From positions 1,054,001 to 1,118,000 of the forward strand of contig NZ_CP034412.1 of assembly GCF_006094275.1 (NCBI RefSeq): DNA of 64,000 nt, read 5' to 3'. Within the stretch, counting starts at the first letter, position 1; each line of letters opens with the position of its first letter. The notes under the pieces are model-generated. The model was not told where the DNA came from, did not search any database, and saw only the letters and a program-made list of their open reading frames with translations. The stretch comes from Glutamicibacter creatinolyticus. GTDB lineage: Bacteria; Actinomycetota; Actinomycetes; Actinomycetales; Micrococcaceae. Below are positions 42,524 through 50,700 of the stretch, piece after piece. Position numbers and translations under genes: made by a program.

Positions 42524-43058
42524 GCGGCGGGGTCGACAGCCGCTAGCGTCCGGCAGCCTCCAGCGGATTCCCCGGTAACGCGGCCCGGCTTTGGCGCGGC
42601 GCGTCCCGGCTGCGGCCGCGGGGCGCAAGGGGAGTGCCGGCACCGCCCTCAGTGGCCGTCCCGGTGGCTGCGCCTCCGGTTGCTATAGCGGCCATGACGG
42701 TACTGCGTCCCTTGTCTCCCTTCGGCAACCGTCCTTGACGGAGGGTGGCCAGAACCTACGGCGGAACCGGAGGGGGCTCCTGGCTTGGTCGAATGACCTG
42801 TTGCTGCGCGACGCATTGACCAACCATGTCTCACCGCGGCCCTGCCCAGTTCGCGCAGGCGCTCGCCGAGCACCGGGATGGTGATTGCCCCGCACCGCGA
42901 GGACTGTTCCACCGAATGCCGCGCGAACCTATCCGCAGCCCCGGAGGGCACGTTGGTGGCCTCCGGCGCGGTAGGGCTGGCAAGGCGAGAGTTTCGAAGA
43001 GGGTAACGAAACCTGTGGCGCACAGCAAAGCTTAAGGTGTTGTCTGCGCCTCCTGGGC
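42524..43058. other. Long stretch without a supportable gene
   Basis: About 535 bp. Several frames of 60-140 codons exist on both strands, but none has a ribosome binding site plus recognisable motifs. The minus-strand frame 42649-43080 has a short segment (RCGAITIPVLGERLRELG) faintly like the C-terminal domain of IclR regulators, so a decayed regulator is possible but unproven. Confidence 0.4.
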
Positions 43059-43087
43059 TTGTGTCAGCACTCACAGGCACTTATAGT
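43059..43087 (+). promoter_or_regulatory. Promoter of the aromatic monooxygenase gene
   Basis: TTGTGT (43059-43064) and TATAGT (43082-43087) are separated by exactly 17 bp. Predicted start near 43094, about 80 nt upstream of the GTG. Confidence 0.65.
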
Positions 43088-43111
43088 GGTTGTGCGATAT
43101 GCGAATATGAC

Positions 43112-43126
43112 GTTCGATAATCGAAC
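43112..43126. promoter_or_regulatory. IclR/PcaR-type operator
   Basis: GTTCGATAATCGAAC, a perfect 15-bp palindrome with central A. It is nearly the PcaR site of Pseudomonas (GTTCGATAATCGCAC as I recall it). It lies downstream of the predicted start point, a repressor position. No IclR gene is adjacent. Confidence 0.6.
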
Positions 43127-43172
43127 AACTCTGATCTTAGGTTTTGCTTTCACAAAGCAGTGAGGAAGAACT

Positions 43173-45077
43173 GTGCAGTTTCACCACAACGGATACGTAT
43201 CGACCGATCCGCGCGTCCAGCCGGCCGCCGGGCTGGGCCTGAACCGGCCCGAGGAGCTGCCGGACCAGATGGACGTGCTGATCGTCGGTTCCGGTCCCGC
43301 CGGCATGATCACCGCCGCGCAGCTGGCCCAGTTCCCGAACGTCAGCACCCGCATCATCGACCGCCGTCCCGGACGCCTGGCCATTGGGCAGGCCGACGGC
43401 ATCCAGGCCCGCAGCGTGGAGACCTTCCAGGCCTTCGGCTTCGCGGAGCGGATCACCGCCGAGGCCTACTGGATTACGGAGATGAACTTCTGGTCCCCGG
43501 ACCCGCAGAACCCGAAGAACATCGTGCGCACCGACCGCACCATGGATGACCCGCACGGCATCAGCGAGTTCAAGCACCTGATCGTGAACCAGGCGCGCGT
43601 GCTGGACTACTTCGCCGAGTACGCGAAGAACTCCCCGGGGCGCATCACCCCGGACTACGGCTACGACTTCAAGTCGCTGACCGTCGAGGAGGGCCAGGAG
43701 TACCCGGTGCGCGCCGTGCTGGAGTACACCGATGGGCCGAAGCAGGGCACCGAACGCGTGGTGCGCGCCAAGTACGTTGTCGGCTCCGACGGCGCCCGCT
43801 CGAAGGTGCGCCGCTCCATCGGCGCCAGCCTCTCCGGGGACCAGGCCTTCCACGCCTGGGGCGTGATGGACACCCTGGCCGTGACGGACTTCCCGGACAT
43901 CCGCATCAAGTGCGCCATCCAGTCCAAGGCCGGCTCGATCCTGCTGATCCCGCGTGAGGGCGGAAACCTCTTCCGGCTCTACGTGGACCTGGGTGAGGTG
44001 CCGCACGATGACAACGGCAAGATCCGCCAGACCAGCCTTGAGGAGATCATCGACCACGCACAGCAGATCCTGCACCCCTACACCCTGGACGTGAAGGACG
44101 TGGCCTGGCACAGCGTGTACGAGGTTGGCCACCGGCTCACCGACCGCTTCGACGACGTGCTGGTCGATGAGATCGGCACCCGGGAGCCACGCGTGTTCAT
44201 TACCGGCGATGCCTGCCACACCCACTCGGCCAAGGCCGGGCAGGGCATGAACGTGTCGATGCAGGACGGCTTCAACCTGGCCTGGAAGCTGGGGCACGTG
44301 CTCTCGGGGCTCGCCCCGGAGCAGCTGCTGCGCACCTACTCCGCCGAGCGCCAGGTGATCGCGAAGAACCTCATCGACTTCGACAAGGAATGGTCGACCC
44401 TGATGGCCAAGAAGCCCGAGGAGTTCGAGGACCCGAAGTTCCTCTCCGACTTCTACGTGCGCACCGCCGAGTTCCCGGCCGGCTTCATGACCGAATACCA
44501 GCCCTCAATCCTTACCGGAGAGGCCGACCACCAGCAGCTGGCCGCCGGCTACCCGATCGGCAAGCGCTTCAAGTCCGCGATGGTCATGCGCTGCGGGGAC
44601 ACCAACCCGGTGCACCTGGGACACCACCATCGGGCCGACGGGCGCTGGCGCATCTACGTGTTCGCCGACGCCGCCGCCCCGGGCGCCGACTCGCCGACCA
44701 CCTCGCTGGCGCAGTGGCTGCGCGAGTCGCCCGACTCCCCGGTGGTGAAGTACACCCCGGCCGGCGCGGACATCGACTCGCTGTTCGACATCAAGGTCGT
44801 CTACCAGCAGTCCTACCGTGACTTCGAAATCACCGACGCCCCGAAGATCTTCCTGCCGAACAACGGCAAGTTCGGTTTGACCGACTACGAGAAGGTCTAC
44901 GCCGCGAAGGCCGATGACGACATCTTCGAGACCCGGCAGATCAGCCGCGATGGCGCCATCGTGGTAGTCCGCCCGGACCAGTACGTCTCGCACGTGCTGC
45001 CGCTGACGGCCACCGATGAACTGGCCGCCTACTTTGAGCCGCTGCTGAAGGCGACCGACGCGGTCGCCACGGCGTAG
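43173..45077 (+). CDS. mobA: FAD-dependent 3-hydroxybenzoate 4-monooxygenase-like (phenol hydroxylase family)
   Basis: 634 residues of the single-component flavoprotein aromatic hydroxylases. FAD motif VGSGPAG at 38-44, the second FAD/NADPH motif near VVGSDGARSKVRRSIG, and GDACHTHSAKAGQGMN from about residue 345; the C-terminal thioredoxin-like domain of phenol 2-monooxygenases is present. The N-terminus MQFHHNGY and segments such as WGVMDTLAVTDFPDIR closely resemble MobA of Comamonas testosteroni, which makes protocatechuate from 3-hydroxybenzoate. Substrate is inferred from that similarity; phenol or another meta-hydroxy aromatic is possible. GTG 43173 follows GAGGAA (43162-43167). No ring-cleavage genes are nearby. 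Confidence 0.88.
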   Translation: MQFHHNGYVSTDPRVQPAAGLGLNRPEELPDQMDVLIVGSGPAGMITAAQLAQFPNVSTRIIDRRPGRLAIGQADGIQARSVETFQAFGFAERITAEAYWITEMNFWSPDPQNPKNIVRTDRTMDDPHGISEFKHLIVNQARVLDYFAEYAKNSPGRITPDYGYDFKSLTVEEGQEYPVRAVLEYTDGPKQGTERVVRAKYVVGSDGARSKVRRSIGASLSGDQAFHAWGVMDTLAVTDFPDIRIKCAIQSKAGSILLIPREGGNLFRLYVDLGEVPHDDNGKIRQTSLEEIIDHAQQILHPYTLDVKDVAWHSVYEVGHRLTDRFDDVLVDEIGTREPRVFITGDACHTHSAKAGQGMNVSMQDGFNLAWKLGHVLSGLAPEQLLRTYSAERQVIAKNLIDFDKEWSTLMAKKPEEFEDPKFLSDFYVRTAEFPAGFMTEYQPSILTGEADHQQLAAGYPIGKRFKSAMVMRCGDTNPVHLGHHHRADGRWRIYVFADAAAPGADSPTTSLAQWLRESPDSPVVKYTPAGADIDSLFDIKVVYQQSYRDFEITDAPKIFLPNNGKFGLTDYEKVYAAKADDDIFETRQISRDGAIVVVRPDQYVSHVLPLTATDELAAYFEPLLKATDAVATA

Positions 45078-45110
45078 CGCTCACCCGCGCACGGTCTCGG
45101 TGCGCTGCCC

Positions 45111-45153
45111 ACGGGGCCGGAACCTGCCAGTTAGCGGCAAGGTCCGGCCCCGT
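45111..45153 (+). terminator. Terminator after the monooxygenase gene
   Basis: Arms 45111-45128 and 45136-45153 pair at 16 of 18 positions; core ACGGGGCCGGA/TCCGGCCCCGT is perfect. No T tract. Confidence 0.75.
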
Positions 45154-45326
45154 TGGCCTTCCCCGACCATCCCCGGCTGTTGGGGCCCGGTCCGCGGGAA
45201 TTCCGGGACGGGCCCGGGGGTTATGCCTAGGACGCAGGCAGTCTTTCGCGCCAGCGGCGCCCGGTGCCCATGGTGGGCGAAGGGACCTGGCGGAAGCTGG
45301 CCGGATAGAAGTACGAGGAGATGCGC

Positions 45327-45470
45327 GTGGAGAAGTTCGAATTCAATCTGCAGCAGGTCAGCCAGGGCGATGAGGTGTGCGTGGACGGGGTCTGTTTCGT
45401 GCAGCCGGCCCAACCCGCCGGTCAGGACGGCGACGGGCAAAAGCCGCAGTCCGGGAGCAGCGACTCCTAG
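45327..45470 (+). CDS. Small two-cysteine protein
   Basis: 47 residues: an N-terminal strand-like segment (EKFEFNLQQVSQGDEV), a CVDGVC pair, and a Pro/Gln/Ser-rich tail. GTG 45327 sits six bases after GAGGAG (45315-45320); ATG 45321 is in frame but abuts that site. The CxxxxC could bind a metal or be redox active. Not recognised. Its TAG shares CTAG with the stop of the convergent DUF488 gene. Confidence 0.5.
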   Translation: MEKFEFNLQQVSQGDEVCVDGVCFVQPAQPAGQDGDGQKPQSGSSDS

Positions 45471-45823
45471 TCCAGCTGGGAGGAGAGATAATCGCGCAGC
45501 ACCAGCGCGTGGTTGGCCTCTTCATTCTTCGCCGCATACAGCAGCGTGACCTTCTCCTGGGCAGCGAAGGTCTCCAAGAACTCGTCAACCCGGGGGTTTT
45601 GATCCAATTCCTGCCGGTAGTGCTCGGCGAACTCGGCAAAATGCTGCGGGTCGTGGTTCCAGCCCTTGCGCAGGTCACTGGAGGGGGCCAGGGACTTCGC
45701 CCACTGGTCGATGTGCGCGTCGACCTTTGTCATCCCGCGCGGCCAGAGCCGGTCCACCAGCACCCGGTAGCCGTCGGAATCGGCCGGTGCCTCGTAAATC
45801 CTCTTAACCTGCAGTTCGCTCAT
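45467..45823 (-). CDS. DUF488 (YeaO-like) protein
   Basis: 118 residues with the signature VLVDRLWPRGMTKVDAHIDQWAKSLAPSSDLRKGWNHDP and CANEEANHALVL-like end (AKNEEANHALVLRDYL). Length and motifs match DUF488; function unknown, sometimes linked to stress or metal response. ATG 45823 follows AAAGGAG. Probably cotranscribed with nothing else: 26 bp separate it from the upstream membrane-protein gene, which could share the transcript. Confidence 0.88.
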   Translation of the reverse strand: MSELQVKRIYEAPADSDGYRVLVDRLWPRGMTKVDAHIDQWAKSLAPSSDLRKGWNHDPQHFAEFAEHYRQELDQNPRVDEFLETFAAQEKVTLLYAAKNEEANHALVLRDYLSSQLD

Positions 45824-45849
45824 GCCTGTGCTCCTTTCGTGCTGCGTGC

Positions 45850-46515
45850 CTATGGCCGCCCGTCGGCGGGATCCTCCGGCTCGGCAGTGCGTTCGCGGAC
45901 ACCGGTGGAATCAGAGTCCCCGGGCACCGGGTCCGGATCAATGCTCGTCGCACCGGACGGGTTCGCCGCGAGCTGGCCCTTGAGCTGCTTCAGCCGGCGG
46001 CCGCGGCCGCGGTACAGCGTCCAGCCGATCACCCCGGCCACAAAAATCACCGCCGCGGCGATCGCCCCGGTCAGCGACGCTCCGCCAAACCAGGTCGCCC
46101 CGGTATCCAGGATCCGGCGGGCCTTGAGCGCCGCGTCGGAGGAATTCAAAAAGATCCCCAGCGTCAGCCAGTTCGGGGCGGCCAGCAGGATCGCGACCAC
46201 CAGGATCGCCAGGCGCCCCCTCCAATGCAGTTTGCGGATCCGCATCTGCCAGGCGACCACCAGCGGCACCAAGGTGAAGATGAAGCCCAGTGAAAGCCCG
46301 GCGATCCATCCGCCACTGGCGGTCCCGTCGTTTTGCGAAACGATGCGCGTCGCCCACCACACCGGCAGGAACAGGGTCGCGAACAGGTAGAGCAGGAACG
46401 CCACCGCGACCCCGACAGCAATCAGGATGGCGCGCCGCTTCCAGCCGTTGCCGCCGGCGCTGTCCGGGCCGGGGTGACGTTCAGGATTTGGTGCCGGTTC
46501 GGTGAGATCTGACAT
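45850..46515 (-). CDS. Four-helix membrane protein of unknown function
   Basis: 221 residues: basic/Pro-rich N-terminus, helices at about 28-52, 70-88, 102-122 and 145-168, then a ~50-residue acidic, Pro/Asp-rich cytoplasmic tail. No domain recognised. It lies in one direction with the DUF488 gene and is divergent from the FHA gene. Confidence 0.65.
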   Translation of the reverse strand: MSDLTEPAPNPERHPGPDSAGGNGWKRRAILIAVGVAVAFLLYLFATLFLPVWWATRIVSQNDGTASGGWIAGLSLGFIFTLVPLVVAWQMRIRKLHWRGRLAILVVAILLAAPNWLTLGIFLNSSDAALKARRILDTGATWFGGASLTGAIAAAVIFVAGVIGWTLYRGRGRRLKQLKGQLAANPSGATSIDPDPVPGDSDSTGVRERTAEPEDPADGRP

Positions 46516-46567
46516 ATTCGAATCATCGCACGGATCGGTGCCTCAGCGTAGGACAAATATCGCCTTG

Positions 46568-46596
46568 TTTGTTATCGATTGCATGTTGAGTAGGCT
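46568..46596 (+). promoter_or_regulatory. Candidate promoter of the FHA/MerR block
   Basis: TTTGTT (46568-46573), 17-bp spacer, TAGGCT (46591-46596). It lies about 100 bp before the ATG of the FHA gene in an AT-richer stretch. Confidence 0.45.
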
Positions 46597-46694
46597 AATC
46601 TGTAAGGAGTTGGGGGAGTTGCCACCAGCTGACGTTGAACCACCTTGTCTTCGGCGTCCCAGCCGCAGGCGCACAGTATTCGGGAGGACATCTC

Positions 46695-47144
46695 ATGTCT
46701 GACAAAGGGCCGACCCACTCGCACTCCGAGTCTGCCTCGGAGACCACGAGCATTGCGCTGCCCACCCAGAGCCGGCCTTCCGAACCCTCGGTGATCTACA
46801 CGCTCAGCGAAGATGAACGTCGCGCCGTGGCGGCCCTGCCCGAGGGGTCGGCGCTGCTGATCGCCCACACCGGCCCGAACCAGGGGGCCCGCTTCCTGCT
46901 GGACAAGGACAAGAACGTGGCCGGGCGGCACCCGAACGCGGACATCTTCCTGGACGACGTCACCGTCTCCCGCCGCCACGCGGCCTTCGAGCGCGAGGGC
47001 ACCGGCTACCGGCTGAACGACATCGGCTCGCTGAACGGCACCTACATCAACGGGGACCGGGTGGACAGCGTCCTGCTGGCCAATGGTGTGCAGGTGCAGA
47101 TCGGAAAGTTCCGGCTGAACTTCTACCAGAGCGTTCCGGCGTAA
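46695..47144 (+). CDS. garA: GarA/OdhI-type FHA domain protein
   Basis: 149 residues from ATG 46695 (GGGAGGA at 46682-46688). The disordered N-terminus contains SETTS (residues 15-19), the phospho-Thr site of GarA/OdhI, and the FHA domain has GRHPNADIFLDDVTVSRRH and LNDIGSLNGTYING. In Corynebacteriales the unphosphorylated protein inhibits 2-oxoglutarate dehydrogenase and phosphorylation by PknB/PknG-type kinases releases it; this role is inferred here. Gene order garA-merR-DUF151-merR equals Rv1827-Rv1830. Confidence 0.92.
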   Translation: MSDKGPTHSHSESASETTSIALPTQSRPSEPSVIYTLSEDERRAVAALPEGSALLIAHTGPNQGARFLLDKDKNVAGRHPNADIFLDDVTVSRRHAAFEREGTGYRLNDIGSLNGTYINGDRVDSVLLANGVQVQIGKFRLNFYQSVPA

Positions 47145-47209
47145 AATCGAAACAGCAGTAAGACTTCACGGATCCGGCCGCGGCCGGAATCCAGCGACGT
47201 AACCGAGGT

Positions 47210-47974
47210 GTGGACCCTTTGCCGATGTTTGATGCAGCACGAAGCCAGCGGATCGAGGCGGTACGCCCCGAGTCACCCCGGGCTGCGGCGTTAAACATCG
47301 GCGAGGTGCTCGCCGAGCTGAAGCGGGAATTCCCGCAGGTCACCGCGTCCAAGATCCGCTTCCTGGAGGACAAGGGACTGATCATCCCGCAGCGCACCGC
47401 GGCCGGGTACCGCAAGTACACCGCGGCTGACGTGAACCGGCTGCGTTTCATCCTCTCCGTCCAGCGCGACCAGTACCTGCCGCTGAAGGTGATCAAGGAC
47501 CACCTGGATGCGATGGACCGCGGGGAAACCCCGGACACCCTGCCCGGCGGCGCCCCGAACGCGCCGCAGCTGGTGAGCAACCAGATGGGCGAGCAGGTCG
47601 AGAACCGCACGCGCCCGGTGTCGATGGCCGAACTGCAGGGCATGACCGGGGCCAGCGCGGACCTGGTCAAGCAGCTGATCAGTTTTGGGCTGATCGAGGC
47701 CGAGGGCGGGCTGTTCGACGCGCACAGCGTGCAGGTCACCCAGTCCGCGGTCAACCTGGCCAGCCATGGGGTCGAGCCGCGCCACCTGCGCCAGTTCCGG
47801 CTCGCAGCCGAACGCGAATACTCGCTGATCGACACGATCGTGGGGGCCGACGCCAAGCGCCAGGAAGTCTCCGCCCGGGCCCGCGCCGCCGAGGAGGCGC
47901 GCAACATTGCCGAGCAGTGCCTGAAACTGCATGATGCCTTGGTGCAGCGTGCTATTTCCCATTTGGATCGCTAG
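47210..47974 (+). CDS. ftsR: MerR-family regulator FtsR-like (Rv1828 type)
   Basis: 254 residues. The HTH (LNIGEVLAELKREFPQVTASKIRFLEDKGLIIPQRTAAGYRKY) is followed by a long helical region and a second helical domain (MTGASADLVKQLISFGL). This arrangement fits Rv1828/FtsR, which in Corynebacterium glutamicum activates ftsZ. GTG 47210 is used; ATG 47225 is an alternative. Position after garA supports the assignment. Confidence 0.88.
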   Translation: MDPLPMFDAARSQRIEAVRPESPRAAALNIGEVLAELKREFPQVTASKIRFLEDKGLIIPQRTAAGYRKYTAADVNRLRFILSVQRDQYLPLKVIKDHLDAMDRGETPDTLPGGAPNAPQLVSNQMGEQVENRTRPVSMAELQGMTGASADLVKQLISFGLIEAEGGLFDAHSVQVTQSAVNLASHGVEPRHLRQFRLAAEREYSLIDTIVGADAKRQEVSARARAAEEARNIAEQCLKLHDALVQRAISHLDR

Positions 47975-48020
47975 TCTGGTCACAAGCGTTTCGCACCCAA
48001 CATGCAAAGGGGGAACGTGA

Positions 48021-48497
48021 ATGTTGGAACTAGAATTCGCCGGGATCCGGATCCAGTTGCCCTCCAACCAGCCCCTGCTGCTGTTGAAGCATCCCGAACG
48101 CAACCTCTATCTTCCGCTGTGGATCGGCGCACCCGAGGCCTCGGCCATCGCCATGTCCGAACAGGGGCTCACCCCGCCGCGGCCCATGACCCACGACCTG
48201 ATGATCAACGTCTTCGAGGCGCTGAAGGTGCAGCTGGACCGGGTGGAAATCGTCTCGGTCGACAACGCCATCTTCACCGCGGATCTGGTGCTCTCCAACG
48301 GAGTGCGGGTCGACTCGCGTTCCTCCGATGCGGTGGCGCTGGCGGTGCGCGCCCAATGCCCGATCATGTGCACCGAGGAAGTGCTGCAGACCGCCGGCGT
48401 CGTGATCGAAACCTCCACCGAGGAGGAGCCCCCGGAGGAGCAGATGCGCGAGTTCCGGGAGTTCTTGGACAACATCGATCCCGAAGACTTCAGCTAG
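48021..48497 (+). CDS. Bifunctional nuclease (DUF151) family protein
   Basis: 158 residues: LLLLKHPERNLYLPLWIGAPEASAIAMSEQG and SNGVRVDSRSSDAVALAVRAQCPI are the family hallmarks; an acidic C-terminal tail follows. Equivalent to Rv1829. DNase/RNase activity is known for a plant homologue; bacterial role unclear. ATG 48021 after GGGGGA. Confidence 0.92.
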   Translation: MLELEFAGIRIQLPSNQPLLLLKHPERNLYLPLWIGAPEASAIAMSEQGLTPPRPMTHDLMINVFEALKVQLDRVEIVSVDNAIFTADLVLSNGVRVDSRSSDAVALAVRAQCPIMCTEEVLQTAGVVIETSTEEEPPEEQMREFREFLDNIDPEDFS

Positions 48498-48549
48498 GGG
48501 CCGCCGGTGGGCAAATGTGCAGGGCGACACGCCCTCAAGTAATAGTTGA

Positions 48550-48562
48550 AGGTCTTTGACCT
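48550..48562. promoter_or_regulatory. Inverted repeat upstream of the second MerR gene
   Basis: AGGTCTTTGACCT, perfect 5-bp arms with TTT spacer, 138 bp before the MerR start. MerR regulators often bind such repeats at their own promoter; no -35/-10 pair with 19-bp spacing could be fitted, so this is tentative. Confidence 0.35.
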
Positions 48563-48699
48563 AACCCCGATATCGCCGTACCGTCAAATCATAGGGATTT
48601 GCCATTCGATTCTGGAAACGGGCTATCATCACTCGCGCGTTGCAACCAGCGATACCGTCCCTGCCGAATGTGAATGCGCTAGATGCAAGGAGTAATTGG

Positions 48700-49293
48700 A
48701 TGGACTCTCGGGATACCGGCCCACAACAACGGGCTCCTGGTGAAGTGCAACGCTCCACGACCCAGGGATTGCTGTTCACCGACGACCTGCCGCAGCTGGA
48801 TGAACACGCCGGCTACCGCGGCCCGATCGTCTGCAAGGCTGCGGGGATCACCTACCGCCAGCTCGACTACTGGGCCCGCACGGGCCTGGTTGAACCCGGC
48901 GTGCGCGGGGCCAAGGGCTCGGGCTCACAGCGGCTGTACTCCTTCCGCGACATCCTGGTGCTCAAGGTCGTCAAGCGCCTGCTGGACACCGGTGTATCGC
49001 TGCAGCAGATCCGCACCGCCGTCTCCCACCTGCGTGAACGCGGGGTGGAGGACCTGGCGCAGATCACCCTGATGAGTGATGGAGCCTCGGTGTACGAATG
49101 CACCAGCGCCGATGAGGTCATCGACCTGGTCCAGGCCGGGCAGGGAGTCTTCGGGATTGCCGTGGGCCGGGTGTGGCGCGAGGTCGAGGGATCGCTCGCC
49201 CAGCTGCCCAGCGAAAACTCCGCCGAAGCGCACCCGCACGATGAACTCGCCGCGCGGCGCGCAGCCAAGGCCGCCAAGCTCAACGCCGGCTAA
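48700..49293 (+). CDS. MerR-family regulator (Rv1830 type)
   Basis: 197 residues from ATG 48700 with AAGGAG at 48687-48692. HTH region CKAAGITYRQLDYWARTGLVEPGVRGAKGSGSQRLYSFRDILVLKVVKRLLDTGVSL, with a conserved C-terminal half (ITLMSDGASVYECTSADEVIDLVQAGQGVFGIAVG) typical of the Rv1830 (ResR/McdR) family that influences cell growth and division in mycobacteria. Targets here are unknown. Confidence 0.92.
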   Translation: MDSRDTGPQQRAPGEVQRSTTQGLLFTDDLPQLDEHAGYRGPIVCKAAGITYRQLDYWARTGLVEPGVRGAKGSGSQRLYSFRDILVLKVVKRLLDTGVSLQQIRTAVSHLRERGVEDLAQITLMSDGASVYECTSADEVIDLVQAGQGVFGIAVGRVWREVEGSLAQLPSENSAEAHPHDELAARRAAKAAKLNAG

Positions 49294-49412
49294 ACGGCCC
49301 AGGCGGCTCGGCCGGTTCCGGGCGTGCCGGGGCCCTGGGAAGCCGTCGCATCGTGCGCTGTGGGACTGGCGCTAAAAACCCCGCTGGATCGGGGCGAACA
49401 AAACTTCAGATA

Positions 49413-49448
49413 CTGAAAAAGGACCACCCTTCGGTGGTCCTTTTTCAG
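49413..49448. terminator. Bidirectional terminator
   Basis: CTGAAAAAGGACCACC (49413-49428), loop CTTC, perfect 16-bp complement ending 49448; A5 and T5 runs on either side serve both the MerR gene and the convergent ATPase gene. Confidence 0.95.
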
Positions 49449-49533
49449 TCTGCGCTGCCGGTGGCCTTCGGTGGCATGGCTGCCTGGGGCGTGGCTGCCT
49501 GTGGGTTGTTCCCTGGGCGTGCGCGTGGTGAGT

Positions 49534-50352
49534 CTAGGCGGGCTGGGCTGCCTTGTCGGTGGCCATGATTTCCTTCAGCAGCCCATCGAACTGGGACACG
49601 ATCGGCCCGGTGGACTTGCTCGGCCACTGGTGCACCGAATAGGCCGCGCCCTGGATCTGCTGCCATTCGGGGTGCTCGGGAATCTCCGGGGTGAGCATTG
49701 AGTCGCCGAACATTTGGCGCATCTCGTTCAGCCGGAAGGTGTGCTCGGCCGAATCCTTGCGCACGCGGTTGGCCACGACCTTGATCGGTCCCAGGGTGGG
49801 GGCGAATTCCTTGCGGAACAGCTCCAGGGCACGCTGGGTGCGTTCGGTGCCGGCCACGGAGAACAGGCTGGGCTCGGCCACCAGCAGCAGCTGGTCCGAG
49901 GCGCTCCAGGCCATGCGGGTCAGTCCGTTGAGCGAGGGCGGGCAGTCGATGAGCACCAACTGGTAGCCCGAAGTGCGGCTGAGCAGCTGGGTCAGGCGGC
50001 GCAGGTCGCGGGTGCGCAGGTCTGGACGGTCGTAGATGCCGGTGTAGGCATCGCCCACGGCCACATCGAGTACGGGGATGCGGGTGCGTGACTTCTTTTC
50101 GGCGGCCTTGGACTGCCAGGAGCTGGCGGCGACATTGTCCTGCAGGCGGGCGCGGCGCACGTTCTTCAGCATCTGCCCGATGGTCTGCTTGTCCTCGGCC
50201 CGAACGCCCAAACCGGTGCTGGCATCAGCATGCGGGTCTAGGTCGATGACGAGGGTGGGGATGCCGGCGGCGAGTGCGGCCGAGGCAAGACCGAGGGTCA
50301 CCGAGGTCTTTCCTACGCCACCCTTGAGGCTGCTGATGCTCACTACGTGCAC
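49534..50352 (-). CDS. ParA/MinD-like ATPase
   Basis: 272 residues from GTG 50352, which gives MHVVSISSLKGGVGKTSVTLGL at the start; the frame is open to 50373. Deviant Walker A KGGVGKTS near 9-16, DLDPHADASTGLGV, and LVLIDCPPSLNGLTRMAW (Walker B). It is a cytosolic positional ATPase; partner and cargo are not encoded next to it. Solitary gene between a terminator and the pyc leader. Confidence 0.87.
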   Translation of the reverse strand: MHVVSISSLKGGVGKTSVTLGLASAALAAGIPTLVIDLDPHADASTGLGVRAEDKQTIGQMLKNVRRARLQDNVAASSWQSKAAEKKSRTRIPVLDVAVGDAYTGIYDRPDLRTRDLRRLTQLLSRTSGYQLVLIDCPPSLNGLTRMAWSASDQLLLVAEPSLFSVAGTERTQRALELFRKEFAPTLGPIKVVANRVRKDSAEHTFRLNEMRQMFGDSMLTPEIPEHPEWQQIQGAAYSVHQWPSKSTGPIVSQFDGLLKEIMATDKAAQPA

Positions 50353-50512
50353 GGAACAGACCACGCCTTTCACTGTTCGCCGATTGAAGGTACCGCGGGA
50401 CTTAATCTCTAATTATCATAGTCGGCTCGAGTCGAAATCCCCGAGTTCGCAACGTCGGTTTTTGCTCTTTATCACGATACCCCGCTTTATAACCACTGAT
50501 CGGAACATGACG

Positions 50513-50529
50513 CTGTGGTCAGACCACAG
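50513..50529. promoter_or_regulatory. FadR-type operator in the pyc leader
   Basis: CTGTGGTCAGACCACAG is a perfect 17-bp palindrome. Its core TGGTCAGACCA (50516-50526) fits the FadR-subfamily consensus TNGTNNNACNA (as for PdhR/LldR). A weak promoter follows (TTGGTC 50540-50545, TAGGGT 50565-50570). The rest of 50353-50700 is AT-rich leader without a gene. Confidence 0.55.
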
Positions 50530-50700
50530 GACGAAATTTTTGGTCAACGTGCCTGCCGTCACTGTAGGGTGTGGAATTAGGTGCTCGACAACGAGCCACT
50601 TCCGACGCCCTGCGCCGACGACGATGCCGGGTAGGTCTTGCTGTACCCAGCTGCCTGCTCCCGTACCGTCTGCGACGCGACGAATCGATGTAGGAACACC

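Noticed and set aside
42649-43080. 143-codon minus-strand frame as an IclR regulator
   Set aside because: Only one short faint match, no helix-turn-helix, no start signal; kept as a possible remnant only.
46502-46702. Plus-strand 66-codon frame whose stop overlaps the FHA start
   Set aside because: AAGGAG precedes a TTG, but the translation is low-complexity and without conservation cues; overlap with ATG is probably chance.
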